The notes under the pieces were generated by a model. It made no database searches and was not told the origin of the DNA. It worked only from the letters and a program-made list of their open reading frames with translations. A stretch of 64,000 bases of DNA from Leptobrachium leishanense. Lineage: Eukaryota; Chordata; Amphibia; Anura; Megophryidae. The translations under genes were made by a program, and so were the position numbers. Position 1 is the stretch's first letter. Each line of letters begins with the position of its first letter. Shown piece by piece: positions 11,512-22,202 of this stretch. The stretch lies in the NCBI GenBank assembly GCA_009667805.1, contig CM019075.1:18287615-18351614 (forward strand), written 5' to 3'.

Positions 11512-11546
11512 CAACGCGTTTCGCTGAATGAATTCAGCATCATCAG
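11512..11546 (-). ncRNA. Hammerhead-ribozyme-like motif in PLE
   Basis: On the minus strand: CTGATGA, a 1-nt step, a 7-bp perfect stem II (GCTGAAT / ATTCAGC, TC loop), GAAA, then CGCGTTGA. All core residues of the hammerhead consensus are present. Stem III would be very short (CGCG), as in PLE hammerheads thought to work as dimers. The motif is antisense to the GIY-YIG reading frame downstream. Confidence 0.75.
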
Positions 11547-11729
11547 AAGTGAGTATCTGTTTACACACACACGACCATCCAAGCTAAAAGAAAAAATGGA
11601 ATGAAACAGACTCTCTGCAGGTAAGCTTCTGTTTTAGCCACACTGATTGAAAGCGTAGATTTTCCAATCATCAATTAGACAAGTGGTGATTACGTTTCTA
11701 ATGGATCTTTCTAAAAATCCACGCCAAGC

Positions 11730-12004
11730 GTGCTGCTAGTATACATATCATTGTGGCATGATATATACTATTATATATGTAATTATATAGTGAACCCCTC
11801 TATCTCTTTTAAGGACAGTACCAATTCAGAGGAATTCACAACAAAAGCACAGTTTACATGTAATTCCAAAGGTCTTATTTACTTAATGATCTGTTCCTGT
11901 GGAAAACAATATGTCGGGAAAACGATAAGACCTTTCAAATTGCGGATCATGGAACATGTACGTTCGATTCGATATATGAGTGAGACTCCGGTTTCAAGTG
12001 TCAT
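11730..12004 (+). pseudogene. GIY-YIG endonuclease fragment of a Penelope-like element
   Basis: The open frame from 11730 carries CNSKGLIYLMICSCG followed by KQYVGKTIRPFK and LRIMEHVRSI. This is the LIY...YVG pair plus the Arg and Glu-His positions of the PLE-type GIY-YIG nuclease, whose usual role is to nick the target DNA during retrotransposition. It spans about codons 40-85. The frame then runs into gypsy sequence at about 12005 and loses meaning. No upstream RT domain is readable. Truncated and inactive. Confidence 0.75.
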
Positions 12005-13640
12005 ATGCCCATTGTTAGGGAACACATGGAACGAGCCCAACAACATCAGCAGACCAGCTACAATAAGAATGCCAGGACACGTGTATTTAAACAAGGAGAT
12101 AGAGTGCTAGTTCTAGTGCCCACTGTTGAAAATTTATTTTTGGCTACATGGCACGGGCCGTATGAAATAATTGAACTGTTGAGTGCTGTCAATTATAAAG
12201 TAAGATAGCCCGGAAGACAAAAGGAGATCCGAATAAACCATGTGAACCTGCTCAAACCATGGAAGAAAAGGGAGGCATTTTTGACAGTAGACAACCCAAC
12301 CCACCTCACGGAGGGTGATACTGATAATGTCCCCACTGTCAATATATCAGAAACCCTAACTGTCCATCAGAAGAGGGAAGTAAAAGACTTAATTCGGCTG
12401 AACAAAGATGTATTTTCCACGGTTCCAGGGAGTACTGCTGTAGTAAAGCATGACATTGCCACTGAGTCAGGGAGGAAGATAAACCTCAAACCTTACCGAA
12501 TTCCGGAAGCTCGCAGAGAAGCAGTGAGATCAGAGGTGAAGAAAATGCTGGAGCTTGGTGTAATCGAAGAGTCCCAAAGTGACTGGAGTAGCCCAATTGT
12601 GCTGGTGCCAAAACCTGATGGAACGATTAGGTGTTGTAACGACTACCGGAAGCTTAACGCCATATCAAAGTTCGACGCCTATCCCATGCCAAGAGTTGAC
12701 GAACTTGTTGAAAGACTCGGCAAAGCCCGGTACCTCACCACATTGGACCTGACCAAGGGTTATTGGCAAGTACCGCTTACAGAGCAAGCGAAAGAAAAGA
12801 CTGCCTTTTCTACTCCAGATTGGCTTTTCCAATACAAGGTGTTACCTTTTGGTCTACATTGGGCTCCAGCAACCTTCCAAAGAATGATGGACCGAATCCT
12901 AAAACCACATGTTCGATATGCTGCAGCTTATTTGGACGATGTGGTCATACACAGTGAAGAGTGGGAATCCCACCTACTAAAAGTACAAGCTGTTCTAAAC
13001 TCCATCGACCAAGAAACAGGTCAGGACGTTTCTCAGCCTTATTGGCTATTACCGGTGGTTCATCGCCAAATTTTGCTACAATAGCTGGTCCTTTGACTGA
13101 TCTCACTAAGCGAAAGCCCCAATGATTGTGAAATGGTCACCCAAAGCAGAACAGGCATTCCAAAAGCTGACGGAGGCAATTTGCACTCAGCCTGTGTTGT
13201 TGATCACCCCAGATTTTGCCAAGGAGCTCATCCTGCAGACCGATGCATCTAACGTGGGCCTTGGGGCAGTACTGTCCCAAGAAAGTCAGAATGAGGAGCA
13301 CCCAGTACTTTATCTGAGCTGAAAACTCCTACCGAGGGAGATGAACTACTCAATCGTGGAGAAAGAGTGCCTAGTGATAAAATGGGCCATAGAGGCCCTC
13401 AAATATTACCTGTTTGGCAGAAAATTCCGGCTGCTTTCAGACCATGCACCGTTCACGTGGATGAGCCGGACCAGGGAAAGTAATAGTAGGGTTATGCGCT
13501 GGTTCCTTAGTTTACAGCCCTATACTTGTTCTGTGGAACACAGGGCAGGATATCAAGATTGCATTTTTAAGAGAAGACCCTGTGTTAATTGGGTCCCAGC
13601 TCACAGACTGTACTTTAACTTCTACTATTATTACTAGTAT
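12005..13640 (+). pseudogene. Gmr1-like gypsy Pol remnant: integrase end, RT, RNase H
   Basis: The order is integrase C-terminus (12005-12280, GPY-type module HGPYEIIELLSAVNYKVR and VNLLKPW), then reverse transcriptase (12290-13080, YLDD at 12929-12940), then RNase H (13122-13550, with LQTDASNVGLGAVLSQ and YSIVEKECL). Integrase before RT is the reversed order that defines Gmr1-like gypsy elements; ordinary gypsy elements have RT first. In-frame stops or shifts occur near 12208, 13082 and 13321. The protease and the catalytic integrase core are absent. Confidence 0.8.
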
Positions 13641-14004
13641 TTATCAGTTAATGAGGTGGAGGAGGGAATGTGTAGATAAGGCTGCAGGGGGTGTATTGTG
13701 ATTCAGGCTACTTGAGATAAGAGATGGCAGCTGAATGAGATAAGACAGGGAGCTTAAAATACTTTTAATCTACCCCCTGGTGATGTCGTTTGACTACATC
13801 AGGTTGACAGAGCCTTGAAGGAAGTGTAGTACCCTACCAAAACATCTGAAGGGTCAAGGTTGCCGACCACCTGTTCAAGTGGAAGAAGCTATGCCTGATT
13901 TCGATATGTCTTTCCAGGGAGTGTGCATTAGAATCTCCAAATCTAAATGAGAAAAACCTATTAAGAGAAAGGAGGATCACATTAGAGCAGATCCTGCGGC
14001 CTAC
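13641..14004. other. Possible 3' LTR remnant and UNC79 intron end
   Basis: A purine-rich tract (GAGGTGGAGGAGGGAA) at about 13655-13671 is followed by TGTGTAGATAAGG, a plausible polypurine tract and 3' LTR start for the Gmr1-like element. The LTR end is not defined. The last bases before 14005 are the start of the intron downstream of exon J. Confidence 0.4.
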
Positions 14005-14291
14005 CTGTGCGATTCCTGCAATGAATGCATTGAAGCAAGTGGAGGTGCGCATTTTCTGGGGCGCAATCATGAAGCAGCCCTCCTGCTGATCGTATCCCAG
14101 CAGCACGTACAGGTGGCGCTTGACCGTGTTAAAGGCCTTGGCACTGCTGATGTCAGCCTCTGCGCTGCTCTTGTCCTTGGCCATAAACTTCATCAGCACG
14201 GTAATTAACTGGTGCACGGTCTGGTGGTCTATCCCAGCATCTTCTGGAAGGGGGTCCTTGATGATATTGTCATTTTCTGGAGACTGTGGAC
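14005..14291 (-). CDS. UNC79: UNC79 internal exon J
   Basis: 287 nt: 2 nt completing a split codon, then 95 codons, ending phase 0 at CAG|GTAGGC. The acceptor is TTTTTAG above base 14291; the first two bases (GT) join the C left by exon I to make an Arg codon. Recognisable peptide pieces are SPENDNIIKDPLPEDAG, LITVLMKFMAKDKSSAEADI, AFNTVKRHLYVLLGYDQQEG and CFNAFIAGIAQ. Intact, and very close to what I recall of mammalian UNC79. Confidence 0.95.
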
Positions 14292-14609
14292 CTAAAAATC
14301 ATTAAAAAGACAAACATGTATTTTCAGATCCGTCTCTTGGAAAATGCCGTATTTTATTAAGCTCTGCAGAATGTGCATTTTGGCGTGCATTTAGATATAG
14401 AATAACACCCTGGATTGCGAGCATAATTCTTTCCGGAAACGTGCTTGTAATACAAATCACTTGTATAAGCAAATTTCTCCATAAGAAATAATGGACACGC
14501 TGTTGATTGGTTCCACAACCATTTCTTCATATGAAAATGATTACAATAATACAAAATACTGTACAGTATAAGGTAAAAATAATCAAATTAACCTGCACTT
14601 TACCTTTAA

Positions 14610-15822
14610 CCCCTTCACTGCTGACGACGTGTGGGGCACGTCCTCAGTTACTCCCGCTGTATGCTGAGGACGTGTCCCACACATCATCAGCTTTGCGGGA
14701 CCCCCGGCGGAGATACTCACCTCTCTGTCCAGGGTCCCGCGGCGGTCTGACTTCAGCGTCCTCAGACGCAGAAGTTAAGACCCTCCCGACGTCAATGACA
14801 TCATCGCGCCATGCGAGATGACGTCATTTCCAGGCGACCCCCCGGCAATGGGAGATAGTCTGGAAGGGAGGGTGGATCCGTTCGGATGCCTCTCCCTCCC
14901 GATCGGGAAGGAACAGCGCCAAAAGCCAGGCACCGCTTAAAAGGTGAGAGTCTCTCCTTTTAAGCGGTGCCTGGCTTTAACTCCTCAATCACAGGGTCGC
15001 ACTTCGGCACCTTGCGGCGCCAAAGTGTGGCCTAGCTCCGGTGGGGGCCGCCATCTTGGATGGCGGCTCCACCCCCGGGTCCCCCTCGCTGCCCGACGTC
15101 ATCGCGCATAGCGTGATGACGTTAGATAGCCGGGGAACCCCTAGCTGCCAGGGGATTTCCCAAGTAAATCCCCTGGTGGAGATAGGGGGTTCCTTTGAAT
15201 CCTGATATCTCCAGAACCGTGGCGGGTGTCATTCGAAAGGCGGTGAGCATACCCAATATGACCAGGTACAAAGTAAAATAAAAATTTAAAAAAATAAATA
15301 AATAAATAAATAAATTTAAAAAAAATAAAAACATAGTTTTTTTTGTGTGTTGTTTTTATTAATGCAGCAATATTGTTCACATTTCAATTATAATGTGAAC
15401 AATGATGCTGCACTAATGATTTTTCTTCTCTATGGGGTGCGTTTGCTAAAAATCACGTAATTTCCCCCAAAAATTTAACAAGTCACCATTTCTAATTCCT
15501 GTACAAGCGCACACCATAGAAAATGTAACCACAAACGTTCATGTGATAAAATGTAAAAAAAAACACTTTACACACTGCAATTTTATTGCATTTTTTGTTA
15601 TAATATACAGGCAGGACATGACGTATACATATAAAAATTATATATTATGAATCTGCCGAGTCTGCCGGAAAGAACGATATATAATATGTCTGGGCCATAT
15701 AATAAAATGTGGCTTCAAATCGCGTTTAAACATGATGAGTGAAAGCGGTAAAAATGAGCTCAGCACACAGCGGTAAAAATGAGCTCAGCACACAGCGGTG
15801 AAATGGCTCAGCAGTGAAAGGG
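14610..15822. mobile_element. piggyBac-like non-autonomous element (family B), copy 1
   Basis: 1213 bp with termini CCCCTTCACTGCTGA and TCAGCAGTGAAAGGG, flanked on both sides by TTAA (14606-14609, 15823-15826). TTAA targets and CCC-starting TIRs are the piggyBac signature. The interior shares its 'gcagactcggcagattcat'-type block (here reverse-complemented, about 15645-15690) with copies at 42009-43234 and 63570 onward. No transposase frame. Confidence 0.85.
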
Positions 15823-15860
15823 TTAAGAATTGAGGATGGTGTGATTGCGGTTAACATTCA

Positions 15861-16724
15861 GGGTTATTCAGAGAGATCCAAAAAGTCACTGCACGTTCGG
15901 TGACTTTTCGTTCCCTCCACTTTGGGCGATTTGGCAATTCCTAGTTCACCGACCCTGCGGTGTATTCAGCAAGCACCGCAGGGTCCCAGTAGTGCAGGGA
16001 ATACTCACCGCAAACCCGCCGAACACTCACCGAAAACCCGCAGAAACCGCCGCAAAAACCAAGCCGAACACACCGGAAATATCTGAGCAGCCGTCGATCA
16101 CAGTGGAGAGAAGCCGCCAGAAAAAGCCGACACGCAGACGAACAGGGTGAAAAAAAAAACAGTACGCTTGAAAGTTTCAAAATTGAAACGCTGTTTGCAA
16201 AAAAACTACTGAACGAAAATGTCTGGAATTTACACATAAGATCCAATGAATGATAATAAAAAGGTCAGTTACTGAAAAAAGAAAAAAACATTTAAAAAAA
16301 ATTTTAAAAGAAGATTTGACAAAAAATCCCAAAAAATGCCTGAAAGATCCTAAAAAATCTATAAATAAATAGACTTTTTACTGCAGAATAAAATGATAAA
16401 CGGTTTATTAGATATTGAATTAAAACTGGAATATTTTTAACATTGAAGCCTATGGGATTGTCCTGAATAAACCTGTCGAATGAACCCACCGAACGGCAGG
16501 GCATTTCGGCAACTTTTCACCTCTGTTCTCTGAATAGATGAAGCATTGCTTCTCTATGGGGTATTTCACTGCCCTCGAACAGGCAACGTAGGTGCAGGCA
16601 ATTCGCCAAAATTAGGCGAATTGCCTGCTCTCTGAATAGCCGAATGTCCACGAAATGTCCCCGTTCGCTGAATTGCAGTGTCCGGTTACATTTCGGCCAC
16701 ATTTCGGATCTCTCTGAATAACCC
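15861..16724 (+). mobile_element. Family A TIR element, copy 2 (complete)
   Basis: 864 bp, from GGGTTATTCAGAGAG to its exact inverse CTCTCTGAATAACCC. Subterminal regions contain short inverted repeats around 'gaccctgcggtg' and 'caggcaattcgcc'. This is the cleanest copy for comparison with copies 1, 3, 4 and 5. Non-coding; target duplication not resolved. Confidence 0.8.
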
Positions 16725-17160
16725 CCATTGTATCAGTTAGTTATGACTGATGTTGAGAAAAGAGAAAAAAAAGTTTCTGTTTTGTATCAATTAGCTATGA
16801 TTGAGAAAAAAAAAGTTGTATAGTATCAGTTAGTTATGACTGACGTTGAGGAGAAAAAAAATGCCCATATTTTCGATGATTTAATTTGACAGGTGAATCC
16901 CATAGGATTTAATGTAAAAAAATATTTGCATGCGGCGGCGTGTGTGCGTGATTAGGAGACTTCAGACGCTGCTCATGTCCGGCCAACATAACGTCCAGAG
17001 GCAAAAAGTGTTTTATTGATGATCCGTACAAAATCACGGACGAAAATGCGCATCGTATGACCGCTATCGCGTATTCCGTGAAAAAAATACGTTCATTCGT
17101 TCGATCGCACTTTTTCACGGACGACGCAAAAAATGCGTTCGTCTGACTCTAGCCTTATTC
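16725..17160. other. Unassigned repeats between family A and a fold-back element
   Basis: 16731-16862 has three loose tandem copies of 'tatcagttagttatgactga' plus a poly-A-like stretch. 17136-17157 ends in CGTCTGACTCTAGCCTTA, resembling the TIR of the MITE at 59835-60282, so a truncated copy of that MITE probably lies just left of it. Confidence 0.5.
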
Positions 17161-17177
17161 TTTTCATTTGCTGCAAA

Positions 17178-17895
17178 AATGTTTTTTTATCAATTCATTT
17201 TTTGGAATATGTTAGGCATTTTTCTGGATTTTTTTGGGTGAAACTTTTTATTCCGATTCTTTTTTCATGTTTTTTTTTTTTTTAATCTGTAACAGACCTT
17301 TGTATCATTAGTCATAGGACCTGTTTTATTATTTTCATGCATTTTTATTGTTTTAAACACCTTTTTTTAGATAGCAGAGTTCTCTTTATTTTTTTTTAAC
17401 CAGTTCGGCATCGTTCGGCGGCTGATCGGCTACTTTTGGCAGCCTGCGACGGTCAGCTCGGCAGATAGTCGGTTGTCTTTGGCAACGTTCGGTGGACTGA
17501 TCTGCGGATCCCGTCCGCCGCACTTCAGGGACCCTGCGGTGAATGATGAAATCACTGAAGGGTCGGCTATATGAAATCGCCGAAGAGCACCAAAGTACAC
17601 TGAAATCTGTACACTATCTGCCGAGCTGACTGTCGTAGGCCGCCAAAAGTAGCCGATCAGCCGCCCAACGATGCCGAACTGGTAAAAAAAAAAAGGGAAC
17701 TCTGCTATCTACAAAAAGGTGTTTAAAACAATAAAAATGCATAAAAATAATAAAAAAGGTCCTATGACTAATGATACAAAGGTCTGTTACAGATTAAAAA
17801 AAAAACATTAAAAAAGAACCAGAATAAAAAATGTCACCAAAAAAATCCAGAAAAATGCCTAACATATTCCAAAAAATGAATTGATAAAAAAACAT
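17178..17895. repeat. Fold-back repeat: two inverted arms of about 285 bp
   Basis: Left arm 17178-17468 and right arm 17614-17895 are imperfect reverse complements around a spacer of about 145 bp. Each arm contains the 'ctgtaacagacctttgtatcatt' block and AT-rich tracts also found inside family A elements. It therefore looks like a rearranged relative of family A built from two inverted halves. Confidence 0.75.
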
Positions 17896-18874
17896 GGGCA
17901 AGAACTGCATGGAAGTTTGGCTAAAATACAGGGGGCTAAGGAAGACCCTCTCAACCTGTTGGGTGGGTGGAAAGAGGAAGAAGAAAGCCAAAAGAAGGAG
18001 GTGGAGAGGGGGAAGAAAAATGAGGAATAGAAAGAGAAAAACAAAGGGGTGAGATGAGGATACGGGGTGACAAGAAGTAGCCAACAAGGCACAGGGAGAG
18101 GGTAGTTATGCTTTGGGCATGGGTGGCAAGGGGAGGTCTTTCCTCTTAATGAATCAGCAGATTCCCTAAGTCATGACCAGTAAAACCAGGCCTGGAGATG
18201 CTGCTGTATATGGCAGTTTAGATCAGGGGTACCAAACACCGTCTGCCCCCACGTGTTGCTGAACTACAACTCCTATGATTCTATAGCCATCTACTGCATT
18301 CAAGAATTCTGGGAATTGCAGGCAATAAACCTCTTTAAAGGGGGGGTGGAGTTTGGCATCTCTGATCTCGATAGACGGGACATTCTATTTTGTTATTATC
18401 TCTTTTGTAGTTTTCTCTTTTCTAATCCAGCTTTAATCTTAACGGTGTCACATTCTGCAGGACATGGTAAGCAGGCAATGGAAAAAGCTCCTTTTTTCAA
18501 GTCTTAATGGCACTTTGTACAGTCCTGTCAGTGAAAAGGCAACCAAAAATCCATATGTGCTCTCCCTGTTTATATTTGTTTGACACTGCGGTATAATCCA
18601 GAGAAAGGGGCCCAGTGTCGTTGCTCTGCAATTGTCATATCAATGTTATTCTGCAATCACGAATTTACCTTGAGCCTGTTCTGCTGTGACTCCCAGTGCC
18701 GGGGCAGATTGTTCATGCCTTGTCAGCCTGACAGCTAAGGATAGAATGACATAAGTTACACATATATATATTTTAGGTGAGCAATCCTATCTAGTGCTGA
18801 AACAGTTAACAACCACTGATCTACTCAAGGTTAACCATTCTGTAACGGGTGAGCTGGCTCTCATAAATCGAAGG
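17896..18874. other. UNC79 intron, no recognised element
   Basis: Ordinary-looking intron sequence with a purine-rich stretch (17940-18060). No coding, RNA or TIR signal was found. Confidence 0.5.
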
Positions 18875-19662
18875 GGGTTATTCAGAGAGCACCAAAAAGT
18901 CGCCAACATTACGGTGCTCTCTCGTTCCGCGCAATTCGGAGAATCAAAGTTCCCCACCCTGCGGTGAATTCAGCATTCACCGCAGAGTCCCCGGACGGGC
19001 AGAGAAAACCTGCCGCAAACCGTCTGCAAACCGCCAAAATCCTGCCGGAAGCGCCACAAAAAAACACGACGAACACATTGGAAAAAGCCGATGAGCTGCC
19101 GATCACAGCCCAGACCAGCTGCCGGAAAAAGTTGACAAGCTGATGAACGGGGTAAAAAAAACGAAAAAACAATACGATTGAAAGTGTCAAAATTGAAACG
19201 CTGTTTGCAAAAAAACTACTGAACGAAAACGTCTAAAATTAACATATAAGATCCAATGAATGATAATAAAAAGGACTGTTAAAGAATTTAAAAACGCTAT
19301 AAAAAAAAATTGCCGAAAAAATCCCCGAAAAATGCCTAAAAGATCCTAAAAAAAAATAATCAATAAATAAAGTGACTTTTACTGCAGATTAACCTGCCTG
19401 GCGGTATTCCCGAGTGTGACCTGGGGTTAAATTTCGCTACCACGATCGGTAACCCCAAGCCATACTCGGGCTGCATGTATACTCACCGCATCCTTCGCTC
19501 CCACGCTGTCTCCGCAGTAACGTCAGCGTGATCACTGCAACTTGCTTCCTGGTTCTGCTCCCTGCGAGCCACGTGACGCAGGGGGGCGGGACCAGGCAGC
19601 AAATTCAAAAAACTAAAAAAAAAAATACTGTAGAATAAACTTTGTGCAGCCGGAATTCCTGT

Positions 19663-20014
19663 TCAGATGTGGACTCCTTTGCCAATGTAATACAAGACAC
19701 GAGGGTACCAAAATAATTAGAGGATTTATTCTCAAAGCAGCTTTACAGAAATAAAAGGCAAATAAAAATTGTTTGTAAAATGTAATAGGGCTTTCCAATA
19801 CACGTTTCGCTGGTGATTGCCCAGCTTCATCAGTTGGATCTGGGCAAGCACCAGCGAAACTTGTATTGCAAAGCCTTATTATATTTTACAAACGATTTTT
19901 ATTTGCCTTTTATTTCTGTAAAGCTGCTTTGATGAGAATAAATCCTATAATTGTTTTGGTACCCCCGTGTCCTGTATTTCATTGGCAAAGGAGTCCACAT
20001 CTGAACAGGAATCC
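19663..20014. mobile_element. Inverted-dimer hammerhead element inside family C
   Basis: Two inverted copies of about 165 bp meet near 19840. The left arm (read on minus) begins with a complete hammerhead-like core. The right arm (plus) begins at 'gcaccagcgaaac', the second half of the same motif. Arms share 'aaagctgctttga', 'tttatttctgt' and 'ggagtccacatctgaa' blocks. A non-palindromic tail may follow to about 20185. No certain target duplication. Confidence 0.7.
19801..19833 (-). ncRNA. Hammerhead-ribozyme-like motif
   Basis: Minus strand: CTGATGA, A, stem II GCTGG / CCAGC with loop GCAATCA, GAAA, then CGTG. The full conserved core is present with a 5-bp perfect stem II. Confidence 0.75.
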
Positions 20015-20718
20015 CAGCACCCTGTGTTTTTGGTCTGATTATATTATTGAATATAATTTATTTCCATTATTTTGGATAATTATTTTTGGGATAATAAATT
20101 GTTATTTCGTGTTTCAAACCTTCTCTGACTGCGTGTGTTTACTAGACTCTCGCTTGCACGGATTTCAGTGAGTTATTCCTACAGAATACAGGCTTACTAT
20201 ATTTCCTTTCCAAAAAAATTGAAACGCTTTTAGACACAAAATTTTGAAAAAAATCAGACCGCCAGGGAGGTTAAAACAATAAACAGTTTATTAGATAGTG
20301 AATTAAAATGGGAATATTTTTAACATTGAAGACTATGGGATTCGCCTGAATAAATCTGCCGAATGAAACCACAGAACAGCAGGGCACTTCGGCAACTTTT
20401 CTCTGCTGTTCGGTGTCTCTGAATAGATTAACAATTGCTTCTCTATGGGGACTTTCACTGCCGTCGAACAGGCACCGTACATGCTGGCAGTTCGCCAAAA
20501 TTTGGCGAACTGCCTGCTCTCTGAATAGCCGAATGGCCCCGAATTGTCACCGTATAAGGAAATTCCCTGTTCGGTGACATTTCGGGGCCAGATCAGCTTT
20601 CTCTGAATTGATATATTTCTCCTTAAGTTTTACAAGCTGGTTATCAGCACTTCCCTAGCCACTGACTAGTCCGTAAAACCCCATAGTGCCCGCTCAGCCC
20701 GCAGACATGATACTCAAC

Positions 20719-20898
20719 GGATTTTGGTGCTCAGGGTCTCTGGCAGGGAAAACGCTCTCTTGGATTCTGCTGCCCCTTTCACACTGTCCCTTAAGGAGCG
20801 GACGCTCTTCTGACGGTTCCGTGCAAACCGAGCTCTCTTGATCTTCCACATGGCGGCATCACTAAGGTTTGCTACGTTCGTCCTCACAGCAGTGATAG
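20719..20898 (-). CDS. UNC79: UNC79 internal exon I
   Basis: 180 nt: 2 nt completing a Thr codon, 59 codons, then 1 nt (C) before donor GTTGAGTA. The acceptor is AACACTAG above 20898. The peptide includes ITAVRTNVANLSDAAMWKIK, RARFARNRQKSVRSLRDSVK and SLPETLSTKI. This basic, Ser-rich stretch corresponds to the linker segment of UNC79. The split Arg codon with exon J is in frame. Confidence 0.95.
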
Positions 20899-21329
20899 CT
20901 AGTGTTAAAAATAAAAAAACAAACAATAAACCAGGAAACAACTTCAGTTCAGGAATAAAGATACACTGTGGAAAGAAATATATCGTATATATGAGCTTTC
21001 CTTTCCACCGGCACATTTATATTCACACGCAAGACAAGAGGGACATGTCTGCCTTTATAATAATCTGCCTGTAATACTACTGGCATAAGAGATCTGCTTT
21101 CAAAATCCTTTTAGTCTTCAAAAGTTAATTTAAAGGAAAATAATAGCCTCCATGATCACATCAGTGTAATAAGTGGTCATGGTGACCTTCAGCCTCCCTT
21201 ACCTCCATCACCACTGTGACAGTTGTTGGGGAGGAGGGCTGACCTCTACTTTGAAAGATGTCAGTAAGTAGGTGATAGAAAGCCCTCCTGGGTTTCCATC
21301 CTCCCAAATGTGACCCTACAGTCCTAGGA
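20899..21329. other. UNC79 intron, no recognised element
   Basis: Intron sequence following exon H. No element recognised. Confidence 0.5.
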
Positions 21330-21780
21330 CATTATTATTATTATTCTTTATTTATAAAACACCAGCATATTCCACAGTGCTGTACAACGGGCACAGTACA
21401 GACAGGGTTAAAAGACATCGAACAACATTTCAACATTTGACAAACTAGTACAGGAGGAGATGAGGGCCATATTCCCATAGGAACTCACAATCAAGAAGGG
21501 TTGGGGATGGAAACAGGAGAAGAGGACTGCACGGTGAGAGTGGTGGACTGCTAGGTGAGAGTGGTGGACTGCTAGTGTCAGTGAGTCGGGTGGTAGGCTT
21601 CCCTAAAGAGGAATGTTTTAAGGGAGGGAAACTAGGGGAAAGTCTGACCGTACGAGGGAGAGTGTTCCAGAGAATGGGGGCTGCGCTTGAGAAATCCTGC
21701 AGTCTATCATGGGAAGAGGTGATGCGGGGAGAAGCTAGGCGCAGGATATCAGTTGTACTATAACCCTTTGGACTTTGTGT
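21330..21780 (-). pseudogene. LINE 3' end (L2/CR1-like ORF2 C-terminus and tail)
   Basis: On the minus strand the frame from about 21780 reads SSHDRLQDFSSAAPILWNTL and PRTVRLSPSFPPLKHS, the typical C-terminal end of an L2/CR1-type LINE ORF2. It is followed by a 3' segment with 'tgtggaatatgctggtg' and a terminal ATA/ATT microsatellite at 21328-21345. The element is 5'-truncated and frameshifted. Confidence 0.7.
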
Positions 21781-22000
21781 CTCCTTTAGGAGAATCAAGG
21801 CAGTCTCAGCTGCAGTAACGCAATTTGTCCAAGCAGAGGGAACCCTCTGCCTGTCAAAAAGGGCATACTGTCAGTAAATGCACTGTATACATTTCTAACA
21901 GTGCATTCAGAGAACCTGGTTAATGTAAAGCGGTTTCCCATAAAGTCACTTTGTATGGGAAACCGTATACGGCTGCAGGTTGAAGTGCTGGTCTCCTTAC

Positions 22001-22202
22001 TTGTAGGGAAGGGAAACTCTTTGTTGCAGTCCAGGTGAAGTTGAGCCTCGAGGGACAGAGTGTCAAACCTATTGACGAAGAACTCCCAGCTCAGGGCCGG
22101 GATGTCCTGCCTCAGAAAGTGAAGGAGCAGCAGCTTGCTGAGAATGGTCGGCCTGTCCTTCACCACTGTATCAAACTGGAAGTCCAGACAGAGGCATAAA
22201 CC
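22001..22202 (-). CDS. UNC79: UNC79 internal exon H
   Basis: 202 nt: 67 codons plus 1 nt. It starts phase 0 after GTACGCAG with GLCLCLDFQFDTVVKDRP and contains TILSKLLLLHFLRQDIP, WEFFVNRFDTLSLEAQ and LDCNKEFPFPT. The donor is A|GTAAGG. The remaining A pairs with CT at the start of exon I to give Thr. Intact. Confidence 0.95.

Larger units (their letters stand above)
10318..12004 (+). mobile_element. Penelope-like element (PLE) remnant
   Basis: It contains two diverged tandem repeats of about 400 bp (about 10637-11040 and 11055-11440; shared blocks include 'gttatgaat', 'ccaagctcta' and 'gggttcgtgt'), a perfect hammerhead-like core on the minus strand (11512-11546) and a GIY-YIG endonuclease fragment on the plus strand. 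Tandem LTR-like repeats, hammerhead motifs and a GIY-YIG domain are known hallmarks of PLEs. The reverse transcriptase is missing. Both ends abut other elements and are approximate. Confidence 0.65.
19393..20270. mobile_element. piggyBac-like element (family C) nested in family A copy 3
   Basis: 878 bp with termini CCTGCCTGGCGGT and ACCGCCAGGGAGG, flanked by TTAA at 19389-19392 and 20271-20274. The TTAA target again indicates piggyBac. The interior contains a later insertion: an inverted-dimer hammerhead element (about 19663-20014). No coding. Confidence 0.85.
18875..20610 (+). mobile_element. Family A TIR element, copy 3, split by a nested element
   Basis: It starts GGGTTATTCAGAGAGC and ends with a worn terminus (CTCTGAAT near 20608). 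The family A sequence stops at 'ctgcaga' TTAA and resumes at TTAA 'aacaataaacag', exactly around the insertion 19393-20270. Confidence 0.75.
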
